34,565 bases of DNA, taken from Bacillota bacterium (GTDB lineage Bacteria; Bacillota; Clostridia; Tissierellales; Sedimentibacteraceae). The notes beneath the pieces are model-generated. The model saw nothing but the letters and a program-made list of their open reading frames with translations, made no database searches and was not told where the DNA came from. Within the stretch, counting starts at the first letter, position 1. Each line of letters begins with the position of its first letter. Shown here one piece after another: positions 8,136 to 15,846 of the stretch. Where the stretch lies: the NCBI GenBank assembly GCA_023425285.1, contig JAFACY010000181.1, positions 1-34,565 of the forward strand, given 5' to 3'. Position numbers and translations under genes: made by a program.

Positions 8136-9290
8136 TCAACACTTCTTAAGCAGCTTTTTGATTTTTTGCACAGGATCCAGCAATTCGCTCAATGACCTGT
8201 CGTAATTAAGAGTATCAACTATATTTGCAATAAATTTGGACATATCCACCTCAGCATACCACGGCTTGGTCAGCAGCTCAGGCTTTCTGTAAATGAGATT
8301 TGTTGTAAATATCCTTGAAATAATTCCATCCTCATATGCCTTGTCAAATTTAGCAAATCCTTCGGTAAATAAACCAAATGCAGAAAAAATATATACATTT
8401 CTTGCTTTTCTTTCCTTAAGCTTTTGTGCAACGTCAATCATCGAATCACCTGAAGCAATCATGTCATCAACAACTATAACATCCTTGCCCTCCACGTTGT
8501 CACCTAAAAACTCATGATTGATAACGGGATTTTTACCGTTAATTATAACCGAATAATCCCTTCTTTTATAGAACATACCCAAATCTAATTCCATAACTGA
8601 TGAGTAATAAATACATCTTGACATTCCGCCCTCATCGGGAGAAATAATCATCATGTGATTTCTGTCTATCTGAGAATCCGGAAATTCTCTTACAAATGCC
8701 TTTATCATCTGATAATGAGGATGAAAATCTTCAAAACCGTGGAGAGGTATAGCATTCTGAACTCTCGGATCGTGAATATCAAATGATAATATATTTTCAA
8801 CTCCCATGGATGTAAGCTCCTGCAGCGCCAATGCGCAGTCAAGAGATTCTCTGGCAGCTCTCTTATGCTGTCTGCCTTCATAAAGCATAGGCATTATAAC
8901 AGTTATTCTCTTTGCCTTGCCATTCATTGCAGCAATTATTCTTTTCAGGTCCTGATAGTGGTCATCGGGACTCATGGGGACTTCCATACCATACATCTTA
9001 AATGTCACTCCATAGTTAAAAACATCTGATATGATGTATATGTCCTTGCCTCTTACAGTTTCGTTTATAACACCCTTAGCTTCACCTGATCCGAATCTCG
9101 GACAAGCAGCATCAAGCAGGAATGTGTTTTTCTGTTGAAAATCATCTGAATATATAACTCCGTTATTATCTTGTCTCCAAGCCTTTAAGTAGTAGTCAAT
9201 TTTTGATGCAATTTCCTCACAGCCCTTCATAGCAATAATTGATATGTCGCCGAAAGGTTGTGGTTCCTTATACAAATAATCAATATCCAT
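8136..9290 (-). CDS. prs: Ribose-phosphate pyrophosphokinase, long form (384 aa)
   Basis: It makes PRPP from ribose 5-phosphate and ATP for nucleotide, histidine, tryptophan and NAD synthesis. The PRPP-binding loop DVIVVDDMIASGDSMIDVA is clear, and the metal/ATP region (RITVIMPMLYEGRQHKR, FDIHDPRVQNAIP) is the clostridial counterpart of the usual histidine-containing loop. At 384 residues it is longer than the ~315-residue classical enzyme. It belongs to the extended clostridial type, with a divergent N-terminus (YLYKEPQPFGDISIIAMKG). The start at 9290 is chosen because AGGAGGAAGAA precedes it; an upstream in-frame start at 9311 would include that ribosome site. It is monocistronic, with its own promoter and terminator. 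Confidence 0.92.
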   Translation of the reverse strand: MDIDYLYKEPQPFGDISIIAMKGCEEIASKIDYYLKAWRQDNNGVIYSDDFQQKNTFLLDAACPRFGSGEAKGVINETVRGKDIYIISDVFNYGVTFKMYGMEVPMSPDDHYQDLKRIIAAMNGKAKRITVIMPMLYEGRQHKRAARESLDCALALQELTSMGVENILSFDIHDPRVQNAIPLHGFEDFHPHYQMIKAFVREFPDSQIDRNHMMIISPDEGGMSRCIYYSSVMELDLGMFYKRRDYSVIINGKNPVINHEFLGDNVEGKDVIVVDDMIASGDSMIDVAQKLKERKARNVYIFSAFGLFTEGFAKFDKAYEDGIISRIFTTNLIYRKPELLTKPWYAEVDMSKFIANIVDTLNYDRSLSELLDPVQKIKKLLKKC

Positions 9291-9341
9291 TTCTTCCTCC
9301 TGTAAAATCAATTCCGTTTAACGACTGTTAATTTCTTTTAC

Positions 9342-9369
9342 ATTCTATCAAAAAATCAATAATTGTCAA
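9342..9369 (-). promoter_or_regulatory. Sigma-A promoter of prs
   Basis: TTGACA (complement of 9364-9369) and TAGAAT (complement of 9342-9347), 16 bases apart, on the minus strand upstream of prs. Confidence 0.7.
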
Positions 9370-9424
9370 AAGAAAGTGGATTAAATATTGTTAAGTTATC
9401 TTAATAAAGTTTGAACGTAAGCAT

Positions 9425-9464
9425 AAAAAAAACTATAACATCTCTTCTCTTCGCTGTTATAGTT
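9425..9464 (-). terminator. Terminator after the hybrid histidine kinase
   Basis: AACTATAACA (9431-9440) pairs with TGTTATAGTT (9455-9464) around a 14-base loop. On the minus strand the stem runs into eight T. Confidence 0.8.
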
Positions 9465-9477
9465 TTAAACTTGACCT

Positions 9478-10698
9478 TTACATATATATCTTCGCTATTT
9501 GAGTGGATAAATCTTCATATGTAAACGGTTTTTCAATTATTATGGATCCTCTTTTTGTCAGTTCCTCATAATCTGCCTGTTTTGCATAACCGGTTATGAA
9601 AAATGCTCTTGTTGATTTTCTAATCTTTTTCATCTCTTCAAAGAGCTGCTTTCCGGTCATTACGGGCATGCATAAGTCTATTACCGAAAATGCAACTGAC
9701 CTATGATGTTGTGTGTAATAATCCAATGCATCCAGTGGCTTATTAAACTTAACCACTTCATAGCCTAAATCTTCCAAAAGTTCTGCTTCCACATTCAGCA
9801 CATGTTCATCATCATCCACCAGTATTATCAGGTTGCTCTTAAATTCAATTTTAGATTTTTTGATAATCTGTTTCTTTGAATGTACCGGAAGATAAATTTC
9901 AAACCGCGTTCCGCTGTTCACACTGCTTTTTACGTCTAAAAAGCCGGAATGAGACTTTACTGTCCCGAAAACAACGGAAAGACCTAATCCCGTTCCGTTT
10001 GACTTGTCCTTAGTTGTGAAATATGGCTCAAATATATTCATGAATACATCTTCACTAATGCCTACGCCATTATCCTCAACATAAATCGTAATGTACTTAC
10101 CCGGTTTTAATATTTCCCCATGGCTTAAGACTATGGGAGTAAAAACAACCGTATCAACAGTACCTACCTGAATTCTGCCAAACTGATTCTCCACCGCATC
10201 CTTGGAATTTAGTATCAAATTGACCAATAAATTTTCAATCTGCGCTTCATCTCCAAGTATAATTTTGTTTTCAGCTCCATATGTGTATTGTACTTCAATC
10301 TCAGAGCTGATTATGGATTCCACCATCCTGTAGGTTTCATCCATCACCTTTTTTAAATTGATTGGTTTGTTAGTGCTGCTTTCCTTTTTTGCAAACATTA
10401 ATATTTTTCTCGTAAGGTTAGCAGAGTTTTGTGATATGTGGATGATTCGTTCGGCATATTCTTTTATTTTTGCCATATCATCCGTTTTTTGAATCATGGT
10501 AGCATTGCCTATGATACTCATTAACTGATTGTTAAAATCGTGTGCAATACCACCTGCCAGCTGGCCCAAGGCGGCCATTTTTTCACTTTGCCTTTTCGCT
10601 AATTCTTGCATTTCCTGCATTTTCAACATCTCTTCGCTATCAGATGCCATTTTTGTAACTTCTTCTCTTGCAACAACGTGCACTTCTTCGCTTAACAT
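9478..10698 (-). CDS. Soluble hybrid histidine kinase with C-terminal receiver (406 aa)
   Basis: It is a sensor kinase fused to its own receiver domain. Residues 1-42 are charged and probably coiled-coil; no membrane segment or sensor fold is visible. The HisKA box has H53 (GGIAHDFNNQL). The ATPase domain shows the N box NLILNSKDAVEN, the G1 box EDNGVGIS and the G2 box GTGLGLSVVFG. The receiver (~288-406) has acidic residues D295-D297, phosphoacceptor D341 (VIDLCMPVMTG), T369 and K390 (IIEKPFT). All catalytic residues are present, so it should be active. GGGG precedes the start. No response regulator with a DNA-binding domain is adjacent, so its partner is unknown. The ~240 bases upstream, before the tRNA terminator, hold only a weak possible promoter (TTTACA, 17 bases, CAGAAT) and nothing else recognised. 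Confidence 0.88.
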   Translation of the reverse strand: MLSEEVHVVAREEVTKMASDSEEMLKMQEMQELAKRQSEKMAALGQLAGGIAHDFNNQLMSIIGNATMIQKTDDMAKIKEYAERIIHISQNSANLTRKILMFAKKESSTNKPINLKKVMDETYRMVESIISSEIEVQYTYGAENKIILGDEAQIENLLVNLILNSKDAVENQFGRIQVGTVDTVVFTPIVLSHGEILKPGKYITIYVEDNGVGISEDVFMNIFEPYFTTKDKSNGTGLGLSVVFGTVKSHSGFLDVKSSVNSGTRFEIYLPVHSKKQIIKKSKIEFKSNLIILVDDDEHVLNVEAELLEDLGYEVVKFNKPLDALDYYTQHHRSVAFSVIDLCMPVMTGKQLFEEMKKIRKSTRAFFITGYAKQADYEELTKRGSIIIEKPFTYEDLSTQIAKIYM

Positions 10699-10941
10699 CG
10701 TATCCCCTTTGTAAATATTTTCTTAATTCTGTCCCAATTAATATACAATGTAAAAAGAGAAAAATTTGTAGAAAAATGTAATATAATAAAATTAATTGTT
10801 TTTTAGTTAATATAGGAGTTATCTTTCATCCTGTAATACTGAGCAATATCAAAGGATTTCAGCTTTTCAAAGCCTGATATTCACCACTTTTATTCGGAAT
10901 GATGGAGGAGGACATCTGTGTTTTTCATAATTATGGACAAT

Positions 10942-10984
10942 AAAAAACAACATCCAACGTCAAAAGAAGCGTCAAATGTCGTTT
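10942..10984 (-). terminator. Terminator after tRNA-Lys
   Basis: Two arms, 10948-10962 and 10969-10984, pair with several G-T wobbles on the minus strand, and the stem is followed by TTTTTTATT. It begins a few bases past the tRNA 3' end. Confidence 0.6.
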
Positions 10985-10988
10985 ATAA

Positions 10989-11064
10989 TGGTGATCCATC
11001 GGCGATTCGAACGCCGGACACCTTGATTAAAAGTCAAGTGCTCTGCCTGCTGAGCTAATGGATC
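10989..11064 (-). tRNA. tRNA-Lys (anticodon TTT), CCA encoded
   Basis: The minus strand folds into a full cloverleaf. The acceptor stem is GATCCAT with ATGGATC, the D arm contains AGCTCAGCAGGCAGAGC, and the anticodon stem CTTGA/TCAAG closes the loop CTTTTAA (anticodon TTT). The T arm is CCGGC-GTTCGAAT-GCCG. The discriminator A is followed by an encoded CCA. The gene is 76 bases, with a strong promoter upstream and a terminator downstream, so it is a single-gene unit. Confidence 0.96.
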
Positions 11065-11082
11065 ATAAATAATAACTTTTAT

Positions 11083-11111
11083 ATAATAACCAACTTGTCT
11101 GTTCTTGTCAA
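11083..11111 (-). promoter_or_regulatory. Strong sigma-A promoter of tRNA-Lys
   Basis: TTGACA (complement of 11106-11111) and TATTAT (complement of 11083-11088) are 17 bases apart, ending 19 bases before the mature tRNA 5' end. Confidence 0.8.
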
Positions 11112-11208
11112 CTATTTATAAAAATAAATTTATAAAATATTTATGAATCTATTTTTTGCAACTGTAAAAACCCTCTTAACAGGCAGTCTTATGATGGCAT
11201 TATATATG

Positions 11209-11237
11209 TTGACTTATATTTTTTATTTTGTTAGAAT
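11209..11237 (+). promoter_or_regulatory. Sigma-A promoter of the aminotransferase gene
   Basis: TTGACT (11209-11214) and TAGAAT (11232-11237) are separated by 17 bases. The start codon at 11261 follows closely, so the leader is very short. Confidence 0.7.
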
Positions 11238-11260
11238 TAAAGAAAAAACGAGGTGATGAT

Positions 11261-12508
11261 ATGGGTTTAAATATGGTTGCAGCTCATGCCAAATGGCCTG
11301 AGGAAAATGATGCAATATTCGGCTTGGCTGCTAAAGCAAAGCAGGCAATTGACAAGTACGGAAAAGATAATGTTATTGACTCAACACTTGGAGCACTGGT
11401 TGATGATGACGGCAATCTGATATGCCTTGATACGGTATTCAGCGAATTGAAATCCCTGCCAAATGCACAGATAGCTGCATATGCACAGGTTGCAGGTCAG
11501 GATGATTTCCTGGATGCTGTACAGGATGCATGTTTTAAGGAATACAGACCCAAAGCTTACATAAAAGCAGTAGCAACTCCCGGAGGAACAGGAGCAGTAA
11601 GACATGCAATATGGAATTACACTAACGAGGGAGAATCCGTATTGGTATGTGACTGGTTCTGGTCACCTTACGTAACAATTTCCGAAGAATTCGGCAGAAA
11701 GGTTACAAACTTTGAATTTTTCAATGAGAAGGGTGAATTTAACATAAATTCCTTCAAAGAAAAATTTGAAGACTTATTAAGAAAGCAGAAAAGATTAGTA
11801 ACCGTATTGAATACCCCTGCTAACAACCCGACAGGATACAGTCTGTCAGATGAGGAGTGGGACGAGGTTTTAAGCATTGCAAAGGAAAATGCAAAAGATC
11901 CGGAAAATAAGATAATTCTGCTTGTTGACGTTGCATACATCGATTATGCAGGTGTCGGCTCCGAAAGAAGAAAATTCTTCTCCAAGTTCTCCGATTTACC
12001 TGAAAATATATTTGTAATTGTTGCATACAGCATGTCAAAGGGATATACAATGTATGGAATGAGATCCGGTGCAGCAATAGGTATTTCTTCAAAAGAAGAG
12101 GTAGTAAACGAATTTTATTATTCATGCATGCATGCCAACAGAGCCAACTGGTCAAACGGAACAAGAGGTGCAATGTCAGTTATGACCAACATTGCCAAGG
12201 ACCCGGCAAAGAAAAAAGCATATGAGGAAGAAGTTAATAAATATAAGACCATGCTGAGAAATCGTGCCAATGCTTTTGTTGAAGGTGCTCAGGAATGCGG
12301 TTTGGATATATTACCTTACAGAGACGGATTCTTCGTAAGTATACCATGCAATAATTCCAAGGAAGCATCCGCAGAATTGATTAAGGAAAATCTGTTTGTA
12401 GTAGCACTGCAAAAGGGTTTAAGATTTGCCGTATGTGCTGTTGCAGAGGATAAATGCAGAATCGCACCTGCTAAAATTAAAAAAGTATTGGACAGTTTGA
12501 ATAAATAA
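11261..12508 (+). CDS. Class I/II PLP-dependent aminotransferase (415 aa)
   Basis: This is a fold-type I aminotransferase. PLP contacts are visible: NTPANNPTG (N189 region), the DVAYIDYAG aspartate (D223), and the Schiff-base lysine in SMSKGYTMYGMRSG (K260). The RI near the C-terminus (DKCRIAPAKI) may supply the carboxylate-binding arginine. Length and layout fit enzymes acting on aspartate or aromatic amino acids, but the substrate cannot be fixed by reading. The start at 11261 follows GAGGTGATGAT; an in-frame start at 11228 would overlap the promoter. It has its own promoter and shares a bidirectional terminator with the convergent MATE gene. Confidence 0.88.
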   Translation: MGLNMVAAHAKWPEENDAIFGLAAKAKQAIDKYGKDNVIDSTLGALVDDDGNLICLDTVFSELKSLPNAQIAAYAQVAGQDDFLDAVQDACFKEYRPKAYIKAVATPGGTGAVRHAIWNYTNEGESVLVCDWFWSPYVTISEEFGRKVTNFEFFNEKGEFNINSFKEKFEDLLRKQKRLVTVLNTPANNPTGYSLSDEEWDEVLSIAKENAKDPENKIILLVDVAYIDYAGVGSERRKFFSKFSDLPENIFVIVAYSMSKGYTMYGMRSGAAIGISSKEEVVNEFYYSCMHANRANWSNGTRGAMSVMTNIAKDPAKKKAYEEEVNKYKTMLRNRANAFVEGAQECGLDILPYRDGFFVSIPCNNSKEASAELIKENLFVVALQKGLRFAVCAVAEDKCRIAPAKIKKVLDSLNK

Positions 12509-12511
12509 GAT

Positions 12512-12551
12512 AAACAAAAAACAACACCGTAATTTGGTGTTGTTTTTGTTT
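12512..12551. terminator. Bidirectional terminator between aminotransferase and MATE genes
   Basis: ACAACACC (12521-12528) pairs with GGTGTTGT (12536-12543). The stem is flanked by an A-rich run on the left and a T-rich run on the right, so it can end transcription from both convergent genes. Confidence 0.8.
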
Positions 12552-13938
12552 ATTCTATAATTACATTGTCAAGAAGTCTTTCAGATTTTTTCTTCCATCT
12601 TCCTGATGCGTAGTACGGACCTGAAATCAAAAGCCAGAACAGCCATCCCACCGCATAGCTGAAGAATATATATTCCTTGCCGAATTTACTGGCTATAAAA
12701 TAAGCTGCCGGAATTCTTCCAAGCCACAGGGATACTATGGCTCCAATCATAGGGATGATAGATTCTCCCGCTCCTCTTATAACTGCATTTATAACAAACA
12801 CAACGGCCAGTATGGCTATGGTTGGCATTACACTATTCAGATAAATCATTCCCGATTCTATAACTGCCGGATCGGAATTAAACATCCTGAGCAGGTACGG
12901 TCCAAGAGGTATTATTATAAGACAGACAATACACACCGCAACCGACAGTCCGACTGCCGTAACGGTTCCCTGATGAACTCTGTCCATGCGTCTGGCACCA
13001 ATATTCTGACCCGTAAACGTGGTAACCGCATTACTGAAACTTTGAATAGGCATAAATGCAAATGTGTCAATTTTATTCGCCGCATTAAATCCGGCTATAA
13101 AATCAGAGCCATAGCTGTTAACCAAAGACTGCAAGCTCATTATACCTATGGAGAACAGCATCTGTTGTATACCTGTCGGCACTCCCAGTTTAAGGATTTT
13201 TTTGAAAATTTCTTTGTCGAAGCTTAATTTAAGTATTGAAAATCTCAGAACCTCGTACTTATTTCTCATATAGACGATACCAAATATCCACGATGCAGTC
13301 TGAGCAATTATCGTTGCTATTGCCACACCTGCAACTCCCCAGTGAAAAACAATTACGAACACCAGGTCAAGAACTATATTTATCACAGTTGCTATTGCAA
13401 GAAACAGCAAGGATGACTTACTGTCACCAAAGCCCTGTAATATACCTGCATTGACATTATAGCCAACGCTGCCTATCATCCCTGCAAATATTATCATCAT
13501 ATATGTATTTGCCATAGGCAGAGCATCTGCCGGTGTATTTATTAACAGCAATATCGGTTTTGACAAGAACATTCCTATTATTGAAATAGGTATTGAGCCG
13601 ATAATCATTGCAGAGTATATTGTCTGGGATGTTTTGCGGACGCTTTCCATATCTCCTGCACCTATATACTGTGATATGAGAATAGTAGCTCCTATACCAA
13701 GTCCTATAAACATAGCTGCCATCATAAAAATGATTGGAAATCCGGTTCCTACGGCAGCCAATGCAAGCTTCCCTACATAATTACCTACGACAATACTGTC
13801 CACCATATTATATAATTGCTGAAGAACATTTCCTACAAGCATCGGAAATGCAAAAGTAAGTATTATTTTAAGAGGACTTCCCTCTGTCATAGTATTTATC
13901 GATATACTGTCAATTTTATTATCATCACGATTTTCCAT
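12550..13938 (-). CDS. MATE-family multidrug efflux protein (462 aa)
   Basis: This inner-membrane exporter is driven by Na+ or H+. It has about 12 hydrophobic segments in two six-helix halves. The N-terminal region is typical of the NorM/DinF-type bacterial MATE group: GSPLKIILTFAFPMLVGNVLQQLYNMVDSIVVG, broken here as GSPLKIILTFAFPML then VGNVLQQLYNMVDSIVVG. In the C-terminal half, FTGQNIGARRMDRV mirrors the ISQYIGAGDMESV of the first half, showing the internal duplication. The start at 13938 is preceded by GGAGGAGGTGCTC; an in-frame start further upstream has no such site. It lies downstream of argG on the same strand but is separated by a strong terminator and has its own promoter. The substrate is unknown. 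Confidence 0.9.
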   Translation of the reverse strand: MENRDDNKIDSISINTMTEGSPLKIILTFAFPMLVGNVLQQLYNMVDSIVVGNYVGKLALAAVGTGFPIIFMMAAMFIGLGIGATILISQYIGAGDMESVRKTSQTIYSAMIIGSIPISIIGMFLSKPILLLINTPADALPMANTYMMIIFAGMIGSVGYNVNAGILQGFGDSKSSLLFLAIATVINIVLDLVFVIVFHWGVAGVAIATIIAQTASWIFGIVYMRNKYEVLRFSILKLSFDKEIFKKILKLGVPTGIQQMLFSIGIMSLQSLVNSYGSDFIAGFNAANKIDTFAFMPIQSFSNAVTTFTGQNIGARRMDRVHQGTVTAVGLSVAVCIVCLIIIPLGPYLLRMFNSDPAVIESGMIYLNSVMPTIAILAVVFVINAVIRGAGESIIPMIGAIVSLWLGRIPAAYFIASKFGKEYIFFSYAVGWLFWLLISGPYYASGRWKKKSERLLDNVIIE

Positions 13939-13966
13939 GAGCACCTCCTCCATCAGGGTAATGATT

Positions 13967-13994
13967 AGTATAACATAACTGCATAAAAAAACAA
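13967..13994 (-). promoter_or_regulatory. Promoter of the MATE gene
   Basis: TTGTTT (complement of 13989-13994) and TATACT (complement of 13967-13972) are 16 bases apart. TG one base upstream of the -10 gives an extended -10 box. Confidence 0.6.
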
Positions 13995-14035
13995 TAAAAA
14001 AAAGAGAGAAAGTTTCCGGATGGAATTTCTCCCTC
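13995..14035 (-). terminator. Terminator after argG
   Basis: A stem formed by 14004-14017 and 14022-14035 (minus-strand arms GAGGGAGAAATTCC and GGAAACTTTCTCTC, nearly complementary) is followed by nine T. Confidence 0.8.
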
Positions 14036-14048
14036 ATTGATACTGTTA

Positions 14049-15299
14049 TTATTCTTTAAAGCTGTATTTAACTTCAGCTCCTGATTTGTTATTGTTCAAT
14101 TTGTTGAGTGCCTGAATTTTATAAGGCAGGCTGTAAAGATGAATAAATCCTGTAGCATCCTTCTGGTCGTACAAATCTCCCGTGCTGAAGGATGAAATAG
14201 ATTCGTTGTACAATGCATTTTCCGATACCATGCCCGCAAACTTGATTGTACCTTTGTACAGCTTCAGCTTCACCTTTCCTGTAACCGCCTTTTGTGTGGA
14301 ATCCACAAATGCGTCAAATGCGTCCTTTAATCCGGAAAACCACATAGCATTGTACACAAGCTCAGCATATTTCTGAGACATCATATCCTTGAAGTGTGCC
14401 GTATCCTTTTCCAACACAAAGCTTTCCAGATATTTATGCGCTTCAATAAGCAAGGTTCCTCCCGGTGTTTCGTAAATACCTCTTGATTTCATACCAACCA
14501 ATCTGTTTTCCAGCAAATCTATAACACCTATGCCGTGAGTTCCGCCTATTTTGTTCAGGCTTCTCAGCATCTCTTCTCCGTTCATCTTTTTAGAATTTAA
14601 TTTAACCGGTATTCCCTCTTTAAATTCAATTTCAATGTATTCGGCTAAGTCCGGAGTCTTTTCAATAGTATTGGTCATCATAAGTATTTCATCATAGTCA
14701 GGCTCAAGGCTTGGATTCTCAAGCATACCGCCTTCATGGCTTATGTGAAGGATATTCTGATCTCTTGAATATATTTTTTCTTTTGTAATTCCGTTTAAAT
14801 CTATATTTCTTGACTGTGCATAATCTATGGCTTCTTCTCTTGAACCGATGTCCCATATACGCCATGGAGCTATAATTTTGATAGTAGGGTCCAGGGCTGC
14901 TATGGCAGTCTCAAGACGAACCTGGTCGTTTCCTTTTCCGGTACAACCGTGAGCGATGAATTTTGCACCTTCCTTGTGTGCCGTTTCAACTAACTTTTTA
15001 GCAATTAAAGGTCTTGCAAATGCAGTACCAAGAAGATACTTGCCTTCATAAACCGCATTTGCTTTAATTCCCTTATAAACATATTCCTCAACGAATTCGT
15101 TGACTACATTTTCTATATATACCTTGCTTGCTCCCGATGACATTGCTTTTTTCTTTACAAATTCCATATCATCTTCCTGACCAACATTAACACAGCATGC
15201 AATGATATCCAAGTCATTATAATTTTCTTTTAACCAGGGAATAATAATCGATGTATCCAATCCACCCGAATATGCCAATACTACTTTTTCTTTTTCCAT
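14049..15299 (-). CDS. argG: Argininosuccinate synthase (416 aa)
   Basis: It joins citrulline and aspartate with ATP, the second-last step of arginine synthesis. The N-terminal PP-loop [18 protein letters not shown] is intact, as are [15 protein letters not shown] and the [15 protein letters not shown] region. Length is normal for the family. The start at 15299 is chosen because GGAGG lies 8 bases upstream; the in-frame TTG at 15314 overlaps that site. argH is not next to it: the downstream neighbour is the MATE gene behind a terminator. A T-box leader upstream ties expression to the charging of a tRNA, as expected for an amino-acid synthesis gene. Confidence 0.95.
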   Translation of the reverse strand: MEKEKVVLAYSGGLDTSIIIPWLKENYNDLDIIACCVNVGQEDDMEFVKKKAMSSGASKVYIENVVNEFVEEYVYKGIKANAVYEGKYLLGTAFARPLIAKKLVETAHKEGAKFIAHGCTGKGNDQVRLETAIAALDPTIKIIAPWRIWDIGSREEAIDYAQSRNIDLNGITKEKIYSRDQNILHISHEGGMLENPSLEPDYDEILMMTNTIEKTPDLAEYIEIEFKEGIPVKLNSKKMNGEEMLRSLNKIGGTHGIGVIDLLENRLVGMKSRGIYETPGGTLLIEAHKYLESFVLEKDTAHFKDMMSQKYAELVYNAMWFSGLKDAFDAFVDSTQKAVTGKVKLKLYKGTIKFAGMVSENALYNESISSFSTGDLYDQKDATGFIHLYSLPYKIQALNKLNNNKSGAEVKYSFKE

Positions 15300-15370
15300 T
15301 TCATTTGCCTCCAAAATTTAATTATTAGTTATAGTATTAATATACACTTATTAAATGTATATATATTCAT

Positions 15371-15429
15371 AAAAAAATGCTTAGCAAAGAGCCGATGATC
15401 ACATCGCGGTACCACTCTTTTTCTAAGCA
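15371..15429 (-). terminator. Attenuator terminator of the argG T-box leader
   Basis: TGCTTAG (on the minus strand at 15429-15423) pairs with CTAAGCA (15384-15378). It is reinforced by AAGAG with CTCTT, and seven T follow. The T-box sequence lies inside the loop side, so terminator and antiterminator exclude each other. Confidence 0.85.
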
Positions 15430-15608
15430 ACTGCTTACTCTGCATTTTAACGGTATTTAACCGTATTCTCATACTGTTAATTCTGAGAATCTTTTCATGG
15501 GCTCTTTTCAATCAAATGTAACTGCCGGACTCACACTCTGTTCCGACTCGCTGAAGTCAGGATTTAATTTACTCTTCCAATCATTAAATTATTCATAATT
15601 CATAATTT
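15371..15608 (-). promoter_or_regulatory. T-box riboswitch leader of argG
   Basis: The minus-strand leader contains AGAGTGGTACCGCG (complement of 15405-15418), the diagnostic T-box sequence that pairs with an uncharged tRNA acceptor end. Upstream are the stem I features: AGCGAG in the distal loop, and an AGTA/GAA loop-E pair flanking an eight-base helix (AATTAAAT with ATTTGATT). The specifier follows as GAA-AAG-A. Read directly after GAA the codon is AAG (Lys); shifted by one base it is AGA (Arg), which suits argG. Further hairpins (ATTCTCA/TGAGAAT and ACGGT/ACCGT) come before the antiterminator/terminator region. Confidence 0.9.
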
Positions 15609-15615
15609 TTATTCA

Positions 15616-15644
15616 ATTATATGTTTGGGGATTCAATTTGTCAA
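15616..15644 (-). promoter_or_regulatory. Sigma-A promoter of the argG leader
   Basis: TTGACA (complement of 15639-15644) and TATAAT (complement of 15616-15621) are exactly 17 bases apart. Both hexamers match consensus, which fits a gene controlled mainly by attenuation. Confidence 0.85.
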
Positions 15645-15789
15645 TAGTTATTTTAAAAAAATATAAAAAATATTTATTAAATATTCAGAGCTCTAAAAGT
15701 TATGTTTACTACAATTCATCATGATGGAAAACCTAAATAAGCCATATATTTAATTAATTGAAAAAAACAACAATATCGTGAATAAAATG

Positions 15790-15818
15790 CTGTTATTTTT
15801 CACACAAAGGAGTATAAT
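15790..15818 (+). promoter_or_regulatory. Possible promoter of the ABC exporter operon
   Basis: TATAAT (15813-15818) is a perfect -10 box. The hexamer 17 bases upstream (CTGTTA, 15790-15795) is a poor -35, so the promoter may need an activator or be weak. Confidence 0.45.
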
Positions 15819-15846
15819 TAAATAGATAAATTATGAGGAGACTACA

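Noticed and set aside
10820..10920. Inverted AATATCA/TGATATT segment and a GGAGGAGG run before tRNA-Lys
   Set aside because: The stem is short and interrupted, and no reading frame follows the purine run.
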